Shown piece after piece: positions 29,495 through 39,340 of a DNA stretch of 64,000 nucleotides. Position 1 is the first letter of the stretch. The number at the start of each line of letters is the position of its first letter. Below the pieces are notes generated by a model. That model was given only the letters and a program-made list of their open reading frames with translations, was not told where the DNA came from and did no database searches. Made by a program: the position numbers and the translations under genes. This DNA comes from Candidatus Eisenbacteria bacterium. Its GTDB lineage: Bacteria; Eisenbacteria; RBG-16-71-46. The stretch is from NCBI GenBank assembly GCA_020847735.1, contig JADLBL010000015.1, positions 124,001-188,000 of the forward strand, read 5' to 3'.

Positions 29495-30399
29495 TGGAGG
29501 TGCTGCTCTTCCTCGCCGCCGCCGTGCGCATCAGCGTGCCCTACGCGCTGGCGGCGATGGGCTCGGCGCTCAGCGAACGCGGCGGCGTCATCTGCATCGG
29601 GCTCGAGGGCATCATGCTGGCCGGAGCGCTGGGCTACACGGTCGGCGCGTACTGGAGCGGAAACCCGTGGGCGGGCGTCGGCGCGGCGCTGCTGGTCGGG
29701 GCGGCGATGGCCTGGCTGCACGCCGAGGCCACGGTTCGCTTCCGCGCCGACCAGATCACCAGCGGGCTGGGCCTGAACCTGCTGGCCGCCGGGCTCACGC
29801 GCCTGGTGCTCGTGCAGGTCTTCCATTCCTCGTCCAACTCGGCGCGCGTGGTCGGGCTGCCGCAATGGCACCTGCCGCTGGTGGACGGCCTGCCGGGCGT
29901 CGGCGCCCTGCTGGGCTCGCCGCTCGTGCTGGCGACCTTCGCGCTGGTGTTTCTCGTCCAGCGCCTGCTGTTCCGCACGGTCTTCGGGCTGCGCCTGCGC
30001 GCGACCGGCGAGCGTCCCGAGGCCCCGGCGACGCTGGGACTCTCCGTGACCCGCATTCGCTTCTCGGGAGTCCTGCTGTGCGGCCTGCTCGCCGGGCTCG
30101 CGGGCGCGTACCTGGCGAGCGAGCAGCACTCGTTCACCGACGGCATGACGGGCGGCAGGGGCTACATCGCGCTCGCGGCCATGATCGTCGGCAAGTGGAG
30201 CCCGGTCGGCGCGGCCGCTGCCTGTCTGATGTTCGGCGCCGCCGAGGCCCTGCAGATCCGCCTGCAGGGCTCGGCGTTCCCGGCCGAGCTGCTCCAGACG
30301 CTGCCCTACGTGGTCACCATGCTGGTACTCGCCGGCTTCATCGGCCGGGCCGTGGCGCCGCGGGCGGTTGGCGTGCCCTACGACCCGGAAGAGCGCTAG
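29494..30399 (+). CDS. nucleoside ABC importer permease 2
   Basis: A 301-residue second permease (YufQ/NupC-type of the BMP system). It begins MEVLLFLAAAVRISVPYALAAMG and contains ERGGVICIGLEGIMLAGAL and GRGYIALAAMIVGKWSPVGA, both family hallmarks. Last gene of the ABC operon. The start was set at the ATG overlapping the previous stop; upstream in-frame sequence belongs to the other permease's antiframe. Confidence 0.93.
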   Translation: MEVLLFLAAAVRISVPYALAAMGSALSERGGVICIGLEGIMLAGALGYTVGAYWSGNPWAGVGAALLVGAAMAWLHAEATVRFRADQITSGLGLNLLAAGLTRLVLVQVFHSSSNSARVVGLPQWHLPLVDGLPGVGALLGSPLVLATFALVFLVQRLLFRTVFGLRLRATGERPEAPATLGLSVTRIRFSGVLLCGLLAGLAGAYLASEQHSFTDGMTGGRGYIALAAMIVGKWSPVGAAAACLMFGAAEALQIRLQGSAFPAELLQTLPYVVTMLVLAGFIGRAVAPRAVGVPYDPEER

Positions 30400-30619
30400 C
30401 CCGACCCGCGGCGCCGCCGCCGGCGCCAGGGAGCGGATCGCCGCGACAGCGCGTTCGGGAATGCGGGCGGCGGCGGCCCGGTCCCGCGCGCCCTCACCCT
30501 CGCGCCTCCGGGCATCACCCGGCGCGGCGCCCACCGGTCCGGGGCGGACGCACCTTCGGGAACTTGCGAGGGCCTTACACCCGTCAGGGAAAAGCCGACG
30601 GCCACCCCACCGGCGGGTG

Positions 30620-30625
30620 TATATT
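30620..30625 (+). promoter_or_regulatory. possible -10 box upstream of the secreted hypothetical gene
   Basis: TATATT lies in an otherwise GC-rich 279-bp intergenic stretch, about 53 nt before the ATG at 30679. No -35 match was found. The rest of the stretch (30400-30619) shows no gene or clear structure. Confidence 0.3.
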
Positions 30626-30678
30626 GCCGCCCACGCGTGGCCGTCATGGGGACGCCGCGCCTCCGTGGCGGAACCGTC

Positions 30679-31170
30679 ATGTCGCGTGCCTCCCGTATGC
30701 TCCGTCCCATGCTCGCTCTCGCCGCGTTCGTTTTCGCGGTGACGATCGCGGCCCCGTCCATCGCCGGCGACCGCGGCGGTGGCGGCACTTGCGACGAGGC
30801 CCAGCCGAAACCGAAGTCCGCCCCGGGCGTCGAAGCCAGTTCGGCGTCCGCGCCCCAGCAAGCGCGTCGCGAGGCCAGCCTGCCCGCGCCCTCCGACGAC
30901 GGTTACCTGCCGCTGGCGCGCGGCGCCCAACCTTCGGGATCGCCCGGCGCCAGGCCAGCCGATCCGGCGGCGCCGGTCCCGCCGGCCGGTGCGGCCCGGA
31001 CCGAGGAGCCCAGGCCCGCCACGCGCAAGGCCGTCGCCCCGGCGACGAACCACCACGCGCGCAAGCGCACCGGCCCGCACGCGAAGATCAGCATCCCGAA
31101 CCTGCCCGCACAGCCCGGCATGGGAACGCTCCTGCGCGTCGGCATCACCGCGGGACGCGAGATTTCGTAA
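30679..31170 (+). CDS. secreted low-complexity hypothetical protein
   Basis: A 163-residue product with a signal peptide (MLRPMLALAAFVFAVTIAAPSIAG). The mature part is a disordered Pro/Ala/Ser-rich chain (about 30-140) followed by a short basic segment (HHARKRTGPHAKISIPNLPAQ) at the end. No family is recognised. An upstream in-frame ATG adds 14 residues but weakens the signal peptide. It is convergent with the GT-C-like gene at 31228. Coding status is supported mainly by the signal peptide. Confidence 0.55.
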   Translation: MSRASRMLRPMLALAAFVFAVTIAAPSIAGDRGGGGTCDEAQPKPKSAPGVEASSASAPQQARREASLPAPSDDGYLPLARGAQPSGSPGARPADPAAPVPPAGAARTEEPRPATRKAVAPATNHHARKRTGPHAKISIPNLPAQPGMGTLLRVGITAGREIS

Positions 31171-31227
31171 CCCGGCGCGCGCGGCTTCCGACCGCGTGCC
31201 GGGGACGCCCGGGCCGCATCCACCCTC

Positions 31228-33075
31228 TCAGGGATTCGTGCCTGCCCGCCGGGCCGCGAGCGAATCGCCCGCCTGCTTCTCGCGCGCGTCCAGTCCCGGC
31301 AGGTTGGGCTGGATCGCGCGCGCGGCGCGGAGCTCGGCGATCGCCGCCGCCCAGTCGCCGTCGAGCATCTCGAGGTTGGCGAGCAGGCTGTGGGCGTGCC
31401 CGGACCATGGCGAGTCGCGAATCGAGCGTCGCAGTTCCGCGCGCAGCCCCGCGCGCATCGCGGGATTCGCGACGACGGTGTCGCCCAGCGCCTGCATGCC
31501 CCGGAAGCTCGCGGGCAGCCGGCGATAGCCGAGGCTGTCGGCCAGCTCCGCCATGCTGCCGTCGCGGCGCAGCCACACGACCCAGTCGTCGTCGAGGAAG
31601 GCGGGAACGAACGCGCTGTCGGCGTCCACGTATTCGACCGTGTGGGAGTCCTCTCCCTGCTTGCGCGCGAGCAGCACCCAGTCGAAACGGTGTTCGCGGT
31701 CCAGCTCCGTCCACGCCGACGGCACGCCGAACAGGTAGGCGACGCGGTCGCGGTCGGCACGCGAGCCGGTCTGGTGGATGTCCATGAACGGCAGCCGGTC
31801 GCGCTGCGGCCAGAAGCGCCACAGCAGGTAACCGCCGCGCTCGAACCGGTTGAAGGCCCGGCCGCGCACGCCCCGGCGTTCGATCCAGTCGCAGGCCGAG
31901 CCCGGGTAGGCGTGCGGCAGGAACCCGAGGCCGATCCGCGTCGTCGGACGCAGCAACTCGGGCACGCTGACCAGCGCAAGCGCCGCGATCGCGAGGCCCG
32001 CGCGCACGGCGACCGGCCGCGCCCAGCCGGGCGGCCGAGGCGACCCGCAGGCGCTCCACAGGTCGCGGGCGAAGAACGGGGCCGCCACCATCAGCAGAGG
32101 CCCGAGGAAGCGCACCGCTGCGAGCGCCTGCGGGAGGAACAGCGCGTAGAGCACCAGCTGGGCGGCGTCGAAGCGTCTTCGCCAGCGCACCAGCGCCAGC
32201 ACGGGGATCGCCGCCAGCAGCAGCGGCAGTCCGTTGCGCACGTGCTCGCGCCACGGAATGGCGTGCAGCTCGCCGATGCTGAGATAGATCGGCTCCCTGC
32301 TCTGGTGAAGCACGTAATCGAACGGCTGCCACACCGCCCGCCAGCCGAACGGGTTCGCGAAGCAGGCCGCGAAGGCGAGCAGCAGCACGAGGGCGAGCTG
32401 GCGCGGGTTCGCGCCGGCTTCCCGGCGGCGCCACACGGCGTCGGCGAAATAGGCGAAGCCGACCTCGAAGAAGAGCGTGTAGGAGATGTGCGCGTTGATC
32501 CACAGGGCCGCCAGCGGCACGAGAGCCCACGTCTCCCATCGCCCGCCCGCGCGGCGGCGTTCCAGCAACCAGAGTTCGAGAACGAGCAGCAGCCCCGCGA
32601 ACATCTCCGGGCGAACCATCGAGCGCTGGCGCGCCGCGAGGGCGCACCAGGCGATGGCGACGATCGGCGCCAGCCCGCGCGCCCCGAGCCGGCGCGCGAC
32701 GACCCAGGCGAGGCCGAACGTGCCGAGCGTGAACAGCCAGCGCCAGGCCATCAGTCCCCACTCGTGCCCGAACCGCCAGAATGGCCACAGCACCGCACGG
32801 AAGAGCCACGAAGGCAGCAGGTACGGCTCGCCGTAGGTCGGCCACGTCCACAGGTTTTCGTGCGGCACGCGGTGGAGCTGCCAGATCGCCTTGCCGACCG
32901 CGAGGTGCTGCCAGATGTCCGGGTCGTCCATCCGGAAGCTGACGCCCAGACCCACGAGCGTGGCGGCGAGGAGCGCCACGAACGCGACGAGTCCGCGGGG
33001 CGGCGCGGCGGCCGGTGGCGGTGGCGCCGCGGAAGCGCGGGCCGCGCGGGCGGCCGGCGGCTTCTCGCGTTTCAT
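31228..33075 (-). CDS. multi-span membrane protein, GT-C/PMT-like
   Basis: A 615-residue integral membrane protein with 8-10 helices. The first loop carries RMDDPDIWQHLAVGKAIW, whose acidic residues resemble the first-loop motif of GT-C glycosyltransferases; similar proteins are often left unnamed. The soluble C-terminus (about 430-615) ends in a TPR-like helical pair (SLLANLEMLDGDWAAAIAELRAARAIQPNL). The ATG overlaps the stop of the HEAT-cyclophilin gene (ATGA), so it belongs to a three-gene operon starting with the C25 peptidase. Acts in the inner membrane; acceptor unknown. Confidence 0.78.
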   Translation of the reverse strand: MKREKPPAARAARASAAPPPPAAAPPRGLVAFVALLAATLVGLGVSFRMDDPDIWQHLAVGKAIWQLHRVPHENLWTWPTYGEPYLLPSWLFRAVLWPFWRFGHEWGLMAWRWLFTLGTFGLAWVVARRLGARGLAPIVAIAWCALAARQRSMVRPEMFAGLLLVLELWLLERRRAGGRWETWALVPLAALWINAHISYTLFFEVGFAYFADAVWRRREAGANPRQLALVLLLAFAACFANPFGWRAVWQPFDYVLHQSREPIYLSIGELHAIPWREHVRNGLPLLLAAIPVLALVRWRRRFDAAQLVLYALFLPQALAAVRFLGPLLMVAAPFFARDLWSACGSPRPPGWARPVAVRAGLAIAALALVSVPELLRPTTRIGLGFLPHAYPGSACDWIERRGVRGRAFNRFERGGYLLWRFWPQRDRLPFMDIHQTGSRADRDRVAYLFGVPSAWTELDREHRFDWVLLARKQGEDSHTVEYVDADSAFVPAFLDDDWVVWLRRDGSMAELADSLGYRRLPASFRGMQALGDTVVANPAMRAGLRAELRRSIRDSPWSGHAHSLLANLEMLDGDWAAAIAELRAARAIQPNLPGLDAREKQAGDSLAARRAGTNP

Positions 33076-35033
33076 TCCAGGATCTCGACCCGCGTGATCT
33101 TCGCGCCCTGCGTGACGCGCTGCACGACCTCGAGGCCGCGGACGACCCGGGCGAAGATCGTGTAGCGCCCGTCGAGGTGCGGCTGCGGCGAGAGCGTGAT
33201 GAACCACTGGCTGCCGCCGGTGTCCTTGCCCGCCAGCGCCATGCCGACCCTGCCCGTCTCGTAACGCAGCGGGTTGTACTCGCAGCGAATCGTCCAGCCG
33301 GGGCCGCCCGCGCCGGTGCCGGTCGGGTCGCCGTCCTGGATGACGAAGTCGGGCACGACGCGGTGGAAGGCCGTGCCGTCGAAGTAGCCGCGGCGGGCGA
33401 GCGTCACGAAGTTGCGCACCGTCTGCGGCGCGAGCTCGGCGTCGAACGCCCACTCGATGTCGCCGGCGTCCGTGTGGATCACCGCGCCGCGTTCGCGCGG
33501 CGCGAGCTCGAAGCCCGCCGCGTACTCGCGGGCCGGCTCGGCGGCGCGGCCCGCGGCCTCGACGCTGTCGGCGAACGCACGGCCGGCCAGCTGGCGCAGG
33601 GCGTCGCGGATCGCGATGCGCGCGTCGGCGTCGGCGTCGCGGCCCCGCCCGGCGTAGGCGCGGGCGAGCAGGCCGACCGAGGCGCTGTCGCCCCAGTCGC
33701 CGAGCGCGCCGGCGCAGGCCGCGGCGAACAGCATCTGCGGGTCGTCCACCCCCGCGCGCAGCACGTCCAGCAGCGGATCCAGCGCGCCCGCGTGCGTGCG
33801 CCCGCCGAGCTGGCCGGCGATCTCGGCCGCCGTCATGCGCTCGAGCAGCGGGCGGCCGAGCGCGATCGAGCCGGCGAGCACGGGCGCCGCCAGCGCCGCG
33901 TCGCCGGTCAGCCGCAGGCCTTCGAGCACCGGCGTGCGCGCGTACACGACCGGATCGGCGAGCAGCGGGAGCGCCGCCTGCAGGCCGGCGCTTCCGGTGC
34001 GCGCGATCAGCGCACGGGCGCTGGCGCCGCGCGTGGCCGGATCGGGGTCGGCGAGGCCGCGGCGCAGCGCCAGTCGGGCCGCTCCGGCCGCCTCCCGGCG
34101 GGCGGCGCCCCACGCGAAGCTGTCGGCCAGCACGGTGGCCGCGGTCACGCGCACGTGCGGATCGGCGTCCGAGAGCCGGCCGGCGATGGCCGGAAGCTGC
34201 GCCGCGTCCGCCGAGTCGGCGATCTGCTGCAGCGCACGCAGGGCATTCACGCGCACCGCCGGGACACTGTCGGCCAGCGCCGCGAGCAGCGGTCCTTCCG
34301 CGCGCCGTGCCTTGAGCCGGCCGAGCGTTCGCGCGGCGTGCGCGCGAACGAGCGCGTCGCGGTCCCCGAGCAGGGGCTCGACCGAGGGTGCGATCAGGAC
34401 CGGCAGCGGCAGCTTCTCGAGCGCGTAGACGACCCGCCAGCGCATCGCCGCGTCCCGGTCGCGCAGGTGCCGCAGCAGCGGCCGCGCCGCCGACGTGTCG
34501 GCGAGCCGCCAGAGCGCCACCGCGGCGTGCGCCCGGCGCGCGCCGTCGGAGGCGTCCAGAGCGCGCACCACAGCGGGCGTCGCGGCCATGTCGCCGAGCT
34601 TGCCGAGCGCTTCGACCGCGAGCGCGCCGACCCCGGCGTCGGCGTCGCCGAGCGAGCGTTCGAGCGGCACGCGGGCGCCCTTCCAGCCGATCTGCCCGAG
34701 CGCGAAGACAGCCTCGCGCCGGACGGGCGCCGACGGGTCGGCGAGCAGCGGCAGCAGCGCCGGCGCGGCGGCCGAATCCTGCAGGCGACCGACCGCGAGC
34801 GCCGCGCGAGCGCGCACCACGGCCGAGGAGTCCGCGAGCAGCCGCCGCAGGTCGCCGCCGCTCCAGTCGCGGCGGTCCTCGGCGATCGCGATCGCCCGCA
34901 TCGGCGAGGGGTCCGCGTGCGCGGACTCCGGCGCGTCGGCGCGCGCGGCGCCGGGCGAAGGAGGTGCGGCGTGGGCGGGACCGGCGAGCGACGCAACGCA
35001 GGCGGCGAGAACGAGGATGCGGGCGGCGGTCAC
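33072..35033 (-). CDS. secreted HEAT-repeat protein fused to cyclophilin PPIase
   Basis: A 653-residue exported protein: signal peptide (RILVLAACVASLAGPAHA), then about twelve HEAT repeats (roughly 45-490; typical units DSSAVVRARAALAVGRL and DPSAPVRREAVFALGQIG), then a cyclophilin-type peptidyl-prolyl isomerase (about 517-653). The active-site stretch FHRVVPDFVIQDGDPTGTG and SQWFITLSPQPHLDGRYTIF are intact, so isomerase activity is likely. HEAT arrays usually bind protein clients, so this may be a periplasmic folding factor. GTG start with GGAGGATTC upstream; it follows the C25 peptidase gene by 55 nt. Confidence 0.9.
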   Translation of the reverse strand: MTAARILVLAACVASLAGPAHAAPPSPGAARADAPESAHADPSPMRAIAIAEDRRDWSGGDLRRLLADSSAVVRARAALAVGRLQDSAAAPALLPLLADPSAPVRREAVFALGQIGWKGARVPLERSLGDADAGVGALAVEALGKLGDMAATPAVVRALDASDGARRAHAAVALWRLADTSAARPLLRHLRDRDAAMRWRVVYALEKLPLPVLIAPSVEPLLGDRDALVRAHAARTLGRLKARRAEGPLLAALADSVPAVRVNALRALQQIADSADAAQLPAIAGRLSDADPHVRVTAATVLADSFAWGAARREAAGAARLALRRGLADPDPATRGASARALIARTGSAGLQAALPLLADPVVYARTPVLEGLRLTGDAALAAPVLAGSIALGRPLLERMTAAEIAGQLGGRTHAGALDPLLDVLRAGVDDPQMLFAAACAGALGDWGDSASVGLLARAYAGRGRDADADARIAIRDALRQLAGRAFADSVEAAGRAAEPAREYAAGFELAPRERGAVIHTDAGDIEWAFDAELAPQTVRNFVTLARRGYFDGTAFHRVVPDFVIQDGDPTGTGAGGPGWTIRCEYNPLRYETGRVGMALAGKDTGGSQWFITLSPQPHLDGRYTIFARVVRGLEVVQRVTQGAKITRVEILE

Positions 35034-35088
35034 GAATCCTCCGGGGTCGCCGGCGCGTGCGGCGTTCCGCGCCGCGCGCCGGCCGGAA

Positions 35089-38000
35089 TCAGGGCGTCGA
35101 AACGTCCTCGACGCGTCTCGGTTTGCGCAGCTTGACCAGCCGGCCGAGCTGTTCGACGTGCGTTCCGTCTCCGGTTCGGGCGTCGAGCCGGAACAGGTAG
35201 ACGCCGTTGGCGAGCGGCGTGCCCTCGGCGTCGCGGCCGTCCCACGGCAGCTGGTGGTAGCCCGGCGCGAGGCCGCGCTCGACCAGCGAGTTCAGCTTGC
35301 GGCCCGACAGCGTGAAGATGTCGATCTTGACGTCCGCGTCCGCCGAACCGAGCAGGCCGAACGAGAACCTCGTGCCATCGTTGTCGAACGGGTTGGGGAA
35401 CGCGAACAGGTCCTGCACTCGCAGCTCTTCGGCCGAGGTCCGGACGTTGAAGTTGTGGGCGAGCGCCGCGCCGCCGGCGACGTCGAGCACGACCGGGTAG
35501 TTTCCGACCAGGTAGTCGTCGTGCGTCCATGCGAGGATCCACTCCCGGCCCGAAGTGTCGCCCGGCGCGGGCGTCGCCACGAACGGCTGCACCTGGCCCG
35601 CGATCGTGAGCACGAGGTCCGATCCGGGAACGAGCGGCCTCGGGCAGACGAGCGACAGCGACAGGTTCGCGCGCGGCGAGACCGCGTCGCCGTCGGCGAT
35701 CGGCGTGCCGTCCACGCGCAGCGTCGAGGCGAGGTCGAGCGTCGCAGTGAAGTCGGATTGCAGTCCGTTGCGGTCGAGCACGCGGAAGACGTAGCGCGAG
35801 TCGCGCGCCGGCGGCTGCGCCACGTACACGACCCGGAATCGCCGGCCGCCATAGAGGCCGCCGCCCACCGTGTCGGGGAACGCCGGGCTCACCGTGTACG
35901 AGGCAGCCCCCACCGCGACGAGGCCGGCGCCGGTGTCCTCGTAGACGCCGAGGCTGTCGAGCCGCTCCGCCGAGACCAGGTCGGCCACGAAGCGGACCGT
36001 GTCGCCCGCGGTGTGCACGCGCACCGGCACGCCCTCGGTGACGGGCAGGTCGTTCGCGGTGACCAGCGTCTGCGGACGGCCCACGGACATGCGCGTCGCC
36101 GGATCGCCGAGCAGCGTGTAGGTGAGCGCGATGCCGCGCTCGCCCGAGTACTGCCCGCCGGTCGGCACGTAGCGCAGCATCGCCGCCTGGATGGCCTCGC
36201 CGAGCACCACGCGGGCGCCGTTGTCGCCGGGAGCGAACTCGTCCCTGGGCGGGTCGGCGAACAGCGAGCGCGCCAGCTCGACGTTGATGTGCGTCGAGTC
36301 GTCGCGCGGCACGACCTCGTAGCTGACCGACGCCCACGAGCCGATCGCGCCGGCGTCCGGCAGCGTCAGCATGTCCTCGCCGAGGCAGCCGCCCAGCGGC
36401 GTGCCGGGGCCGGCGCCGTTGCGGCCGAACATGTTCGCGTGGCAGGAGAACGCGGTGAAGAACGTCGGCCGGCCGGAGTTGGTGAACTGGAACTTGTCGT
36501 CTCCGGTCGGCAGGTCCCCCGAGTTGATGTACAGGTTTTCGTGCGTCAGGACGTACTCGTTCGCGTGTCCCTGGTAGTTCCACCACAGCACGCCCGAGTT
36601 GAGCCGGGAGAACAGCTGCGGGGTCACGCCGCCGTGGGTGCGCGCCTGGGTCGCTGCGCGGTCGGGCCGGCAGGTGTCCGCGGGCGGCACGTACGACCAC
36701 GGCTCGCCGGCGAGGTAGTAGCGCAGGTTGAAGAGCTCCGCGTTGGTCTGCGCGAGCCCGGCGTCGCGGTTCACGATCGAGGCGCATTTCTCGTTCAGGT
36801 GGACGAAGTGCTCCTCGTCGATCCTGTGGCAGTAGCCCGTTCCGCCGCTGCCGCCCCCGCCGAAGAACGTGTCGCCCGAGAACGCGTCGTCCGAGGACAG
36901 CAGCAGGTGCCGTCGCCAGGATTGGTCGCCCGACAGGTTCTCGTAGGCGACCAGCTTGGCGACCACCGCGTTCGCGTCGGCCAGCGAGTTGACCGGCAGG
37001 CGCCCGATCATCATCTCGGTCAGGACCGGGCCGAATCCCTGGGTGTTGCAGTTGCCGGTCAGACAGCCGTAGAGCGCGTCGCCGGGAACGATCTCGAAGC
37101 CCTCGCTGACCGCGACCGGCGCCGGCAACGGCAGCGACGGCACCCAGTCCACACCGCTGCGGCTGTCGAGGCGCTGGGGATCGATCGTGCCGTCGCCGAA
37201 GAGCAGCACGAATCGCGAGCTCCAGTTCTGGTAGGCGTAGCGGACGAAGCGCTGGATCGCGGCCGCCGAGTGGCGGCCACCGTTGAACTCGTCGTACACG
37301 GCCTCGACCGGCGCGACGAGCACGCGCAGCCCCTGTGAAGTGCGCAGGTCCACGAGCGGCTGCACCGCGGGCAGGAACGCCTCGGGCACGATCAGCAGGT
37401 AGTCGGGTGAGAGCGCGCTCGTGAGCGTCCGGCGGGTCACGGGGGTGAAGCTCGACGCGTTCATCGGGCGCGGGCCGTAGGACGGATCGTTCACGTCCAC
37501 GGCCGCCGCGACGTACGAACGCCGCACGCCGGTCGCCGTCGAGTCCTGGAAGTCGAACGAGACCTGCGCACCCCGCTGCATGTGAGTTTCGTCGATGAGG
37601 ATCCGCACCGGCTGGTCCGGGTCGGACACGTCGTAGAGCCGCAGCGAATCGGCGAGAAACCGCTCCGCGTGCACCTCGAACTCGCCGGCGCCGTCGCCGC
37701 TGTTGAACGGCAGCACGCCGTGGACGGCGCGGAAGCGCCGCCAGTAGGTGACCTCGAACCAGTTGAAGCCCGCCGGGTCGAGTTCGCCGGGCTGGCCGTT
37801 CGGCGCGCCGGCGTGCGCCTTGCCCCAGAGCCGCAGCGCGTTGGTGCGCCCGGGACTCAGCGCCGAACCGGACGTGCTGGCGTTCGTCGTGAACGCCCGC
37901 TTGCCGTTCCACCACACCGAATCGGCGAGCGTGGTCAGCTGGCCCGAGGCGTTCTTCACCGCCGCCCACTCGTAGTGCGTGGCGAAGCTGCGCCCGACCC

Positions 38001-39324
38001 AGTTGAGCGTGAACGAGGCCGCGCGGCTCGTGTCCGGGTCGTTCGTGTCGAACAGGATCGTGTCGGGCCGGGTGTAGTAGACGGTGTAGGGCGTCCAGTG
38101 GAACAGGTCCACGGTCGTGTCGGCCGGCACCCAGACGAACGGCATGATGAAGGCGTTGTTGCGCTCGTAGTGCGTGCGCAGCGGAAACGACGGCAGCGGC
38201 GTCAGGCCGGTCGCCCCGCGCCAGCCGTCGCGCCGGGACATGCGCGCGCCGCCCGCGAGGGAGCGCGTGACGAAGAAGGCGTCGGCGTCGCCCCACCAGC
38301 GCTGGTACTGGCTCGCGCCGGAGCGCTCCGCCCAGGTGCGCGCGTACATCCAGACGAAGTCGCCGGCGTTGAACAGCCCGTCGCCGTTCGAGTCCTCGAC
38401 CTCGACCGGAACGTCCACGGTGCCGTAGGGCGGCGTCTGCCCCTCGAGGAACTCGTGGCGGTGCACGGCGACCTGAGCCACCGGCACGTCGGCGGGGTAG
38501 CCCTTCGGGGCCAGCAGGTCGTAGGGAACCCGGTAAAGCCCGGTCGAGTCGATCGCGACCCGCACCTCGGGCTGGTCCTCGTCGAACGCGGAGGCGGTCG
38601 CCGGCTTCGCGAACAGCGGCGCTTCCGGGCCGGGGCGCTCCGAGAGCCGCCAGGGCCTCGCCTGCTCGAAGTTGAGGACGCTGGTCGCGAGCGCCGCATC
38701 CATGCCCGGGTCGGGCTCCCCACCCGCGGGCGAAAGCGCCGTCGCGCCCGCCGGCCGATTCCAGTCCACGCGCAGGGTGTAGCCGGAGACGGCGAGCACC
38801 CGTGAGCCATTCTCGTCGTAGCGGAACGGCCGGACTTCGAGGCTCACGAGCCGCCGGCCGCGGAAGCGGGTCGGGGCTCCGAGCATCGCTTCCTGCGCGG
38901 GCCAGGGGCCATCGGCAATGGGGTCCACCTTCTCGGTGATCGGGGTTTCGGGACCGCCGGAGGGGTCGGGCTGGAATCCCGGGCGACCGGCGATCGCGAG
39001 CCTGACGCCGCCACGCACCGACTCGTCGCCGCGCTCGAGCACGCGCAGGCTCGGGCGTGCATCGGGCGGAATCGCGAGCAGCGCCGTGTAGGTCGGCAGC
39101 AGCGCCCGCCCGGGGCTCGACAGCGAGTGCGCCATCGGCACACCGACGATGGTGGCGCGGCCCGTCACGGCGTCCGGTGCGCTCAGGGACCAGCGTTCCG
39201 TGTCCACCCGCAGCGTCACTCCGCGCTCGTCGGCCGACAGCACCCGCACCCCGGCGGCCGAAGCGGCCGACGGAGCCCAGAAAGCGGCCGCGAACAGTGC
39301 GGTCAGGAGGATGGACGGGCGCAT
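35089..39324 (-). CDS. secreted C25 (gingipain/PorU-type) peptidase with FlgD-like C-terminal domain
   Basis: A 1411-residue exported protein. Signal peptide (PSILLTALFAAAFWAPSAASA), an N-terminal propeptide-like region, a beta-rich middle, then a caspase-like C25 catalytic unit (about 660-1000): LLIVPEAFLPAV, FVLLFGDGTIDPQR, catalytic His920 in YQGHANE and Cys961 in FSCHANMF. The last 100 residues (FAFPNPFDNDG...IFTLSGRKL...GVYLFRLDA) are a FlgD-like/type IX sorting domain. Length and layout fit either a surface protease or a PorU-like sortase that cleaves and anchors type IX cargo; which one is open. The ATG at 39322-39324 lies 10 nt after a TAGACT box; an upstream extension was rejected because it precedes the signal peptide. 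Confidence 0.88.
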   Translation of the reverse strand: MRPSILLTALFAAAFWAPSAASAAGVRVLSADERGVTLRVDTERWSLSAPDAVTGRATIVGVPMAHSLSSPGRALLPTYTALLAIPPDARPSLRVLERGDESVRGGVRLAIAGRPGFQPDPSGGPETPITEKVDPIADGPWPAQEAMLGAPTRFRGRRLVSLEVRPFRYDENGSRVLAVSGYTLRVDWNRPAGATALSPAGGEPDPGMDAALATSVLNFEQARPWRLSERPGPEAPLFAKPATASAFDEDQPEVRVAIDSTGLYRVPYDLLAPKGYPADVPVAQVAVHRHEFLEGQTPPYGTVDVPVEVEDSNGDGLFNAGDFVWMYARTWAERSGASQYQRWWGDADAFFVTRSLAGGARMSRRDGWRGATGLTPLPSFPLRTHYERNNAFIMPFVWVPADTTVDLFHWTPYTVYYTRPDTILFDTNDPDTSRAASFTLNWVGRSFATHYEWAAVKNASGQLTTLADSVWWNGKRAFTTNASTSGSALSPGRTNALRLWGKAHAGAPNGQPGELDPAGFNWFEVTYWRRFRAVHGVLPFNSGDGAGEFEVHAERFLADSLRLYDVSDPDQPVRILIDETHMQRGAQVSFDFQDSTATGVRRSYVAAAVDVNDPSYGPRPMNASSFTPVTRRTLTSALSPDYLLIVPEAFLPAVQPLVDLRTSQGLRVLVAPVEAVYDEFNGGRHSAAAIQRFVRYAYQNWSSRFVLLFGDGTIDPQRLDSRSGVDWVPSLPLPAPVAVSEGFEIVPGDALYGCLTGNCNTQGFGPVLTEMMIGRLPVNSLADANAVVAKLVAYENLSGDQSWRRHLLLSSDDAFSGDTFFGGGGSGGTGYCHRIDEEHFVHLNEKCASIVNRDAGLAQTNAELFNLRYYLAGEPWSYVPPADTCRPDRAATQARTHGGVTPQLFSRLNSGVLWWNYQGHANEYVLTHENLYINSGDLPTGDDKFQFTNSGRPTFFTAFSCHANMFGRNGAGPGTPLGGCLGEDMLTLPDAGAIGSWASVSYEVVPRDDSTHINVELARSLFADPPRDEFAPGDNGARVVLGEAIQAAMLRYVPTGGQYSGERGIALTYTLLGDPATRMSVGRPQTLVTANDLPVTEGVPVRVHTAGDTVRFVADLVSAERLDSLGVYEDTGAGLVAVGAASYTVSPAFPDTVGGGLYGGRRFRVVYVAQPPARDSRYVFRVLDRNGLQSDFTATLDLASTLRVDGTPIADGDAVSPRANLSLSLVCPRPLVPGSDLVLTIAGQVQPFVATPAPGDTSGREWILAWTHDDYLVGNYPVVLDVAGGAALAHNFNVRTSAEELRVQDLFAFPNPFDNDGTRFSFGLLGSADADVKIDIFTLSGRKLNSLVERGLAPGYHQLPWDGRDAEGTPLANGVYLFRLDARTGDGTHVEQLGRLVKLRKPRRVEDVSTP

Positions 39325-39334
39325 GTGGGCGGCG

Positions 39335-39340
39335 AGTCTA
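39335..39340 (-). promoter_or_regulatory. -10-like box of the C25 peptidase operon
   Basis: TAGACT on the minus strand, ending 10 nt before the start codon. It would drive the C25 peptidase, HEAT-cyclophilin and GT-C-like genes as a single transcript. Confidence 0.45.
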
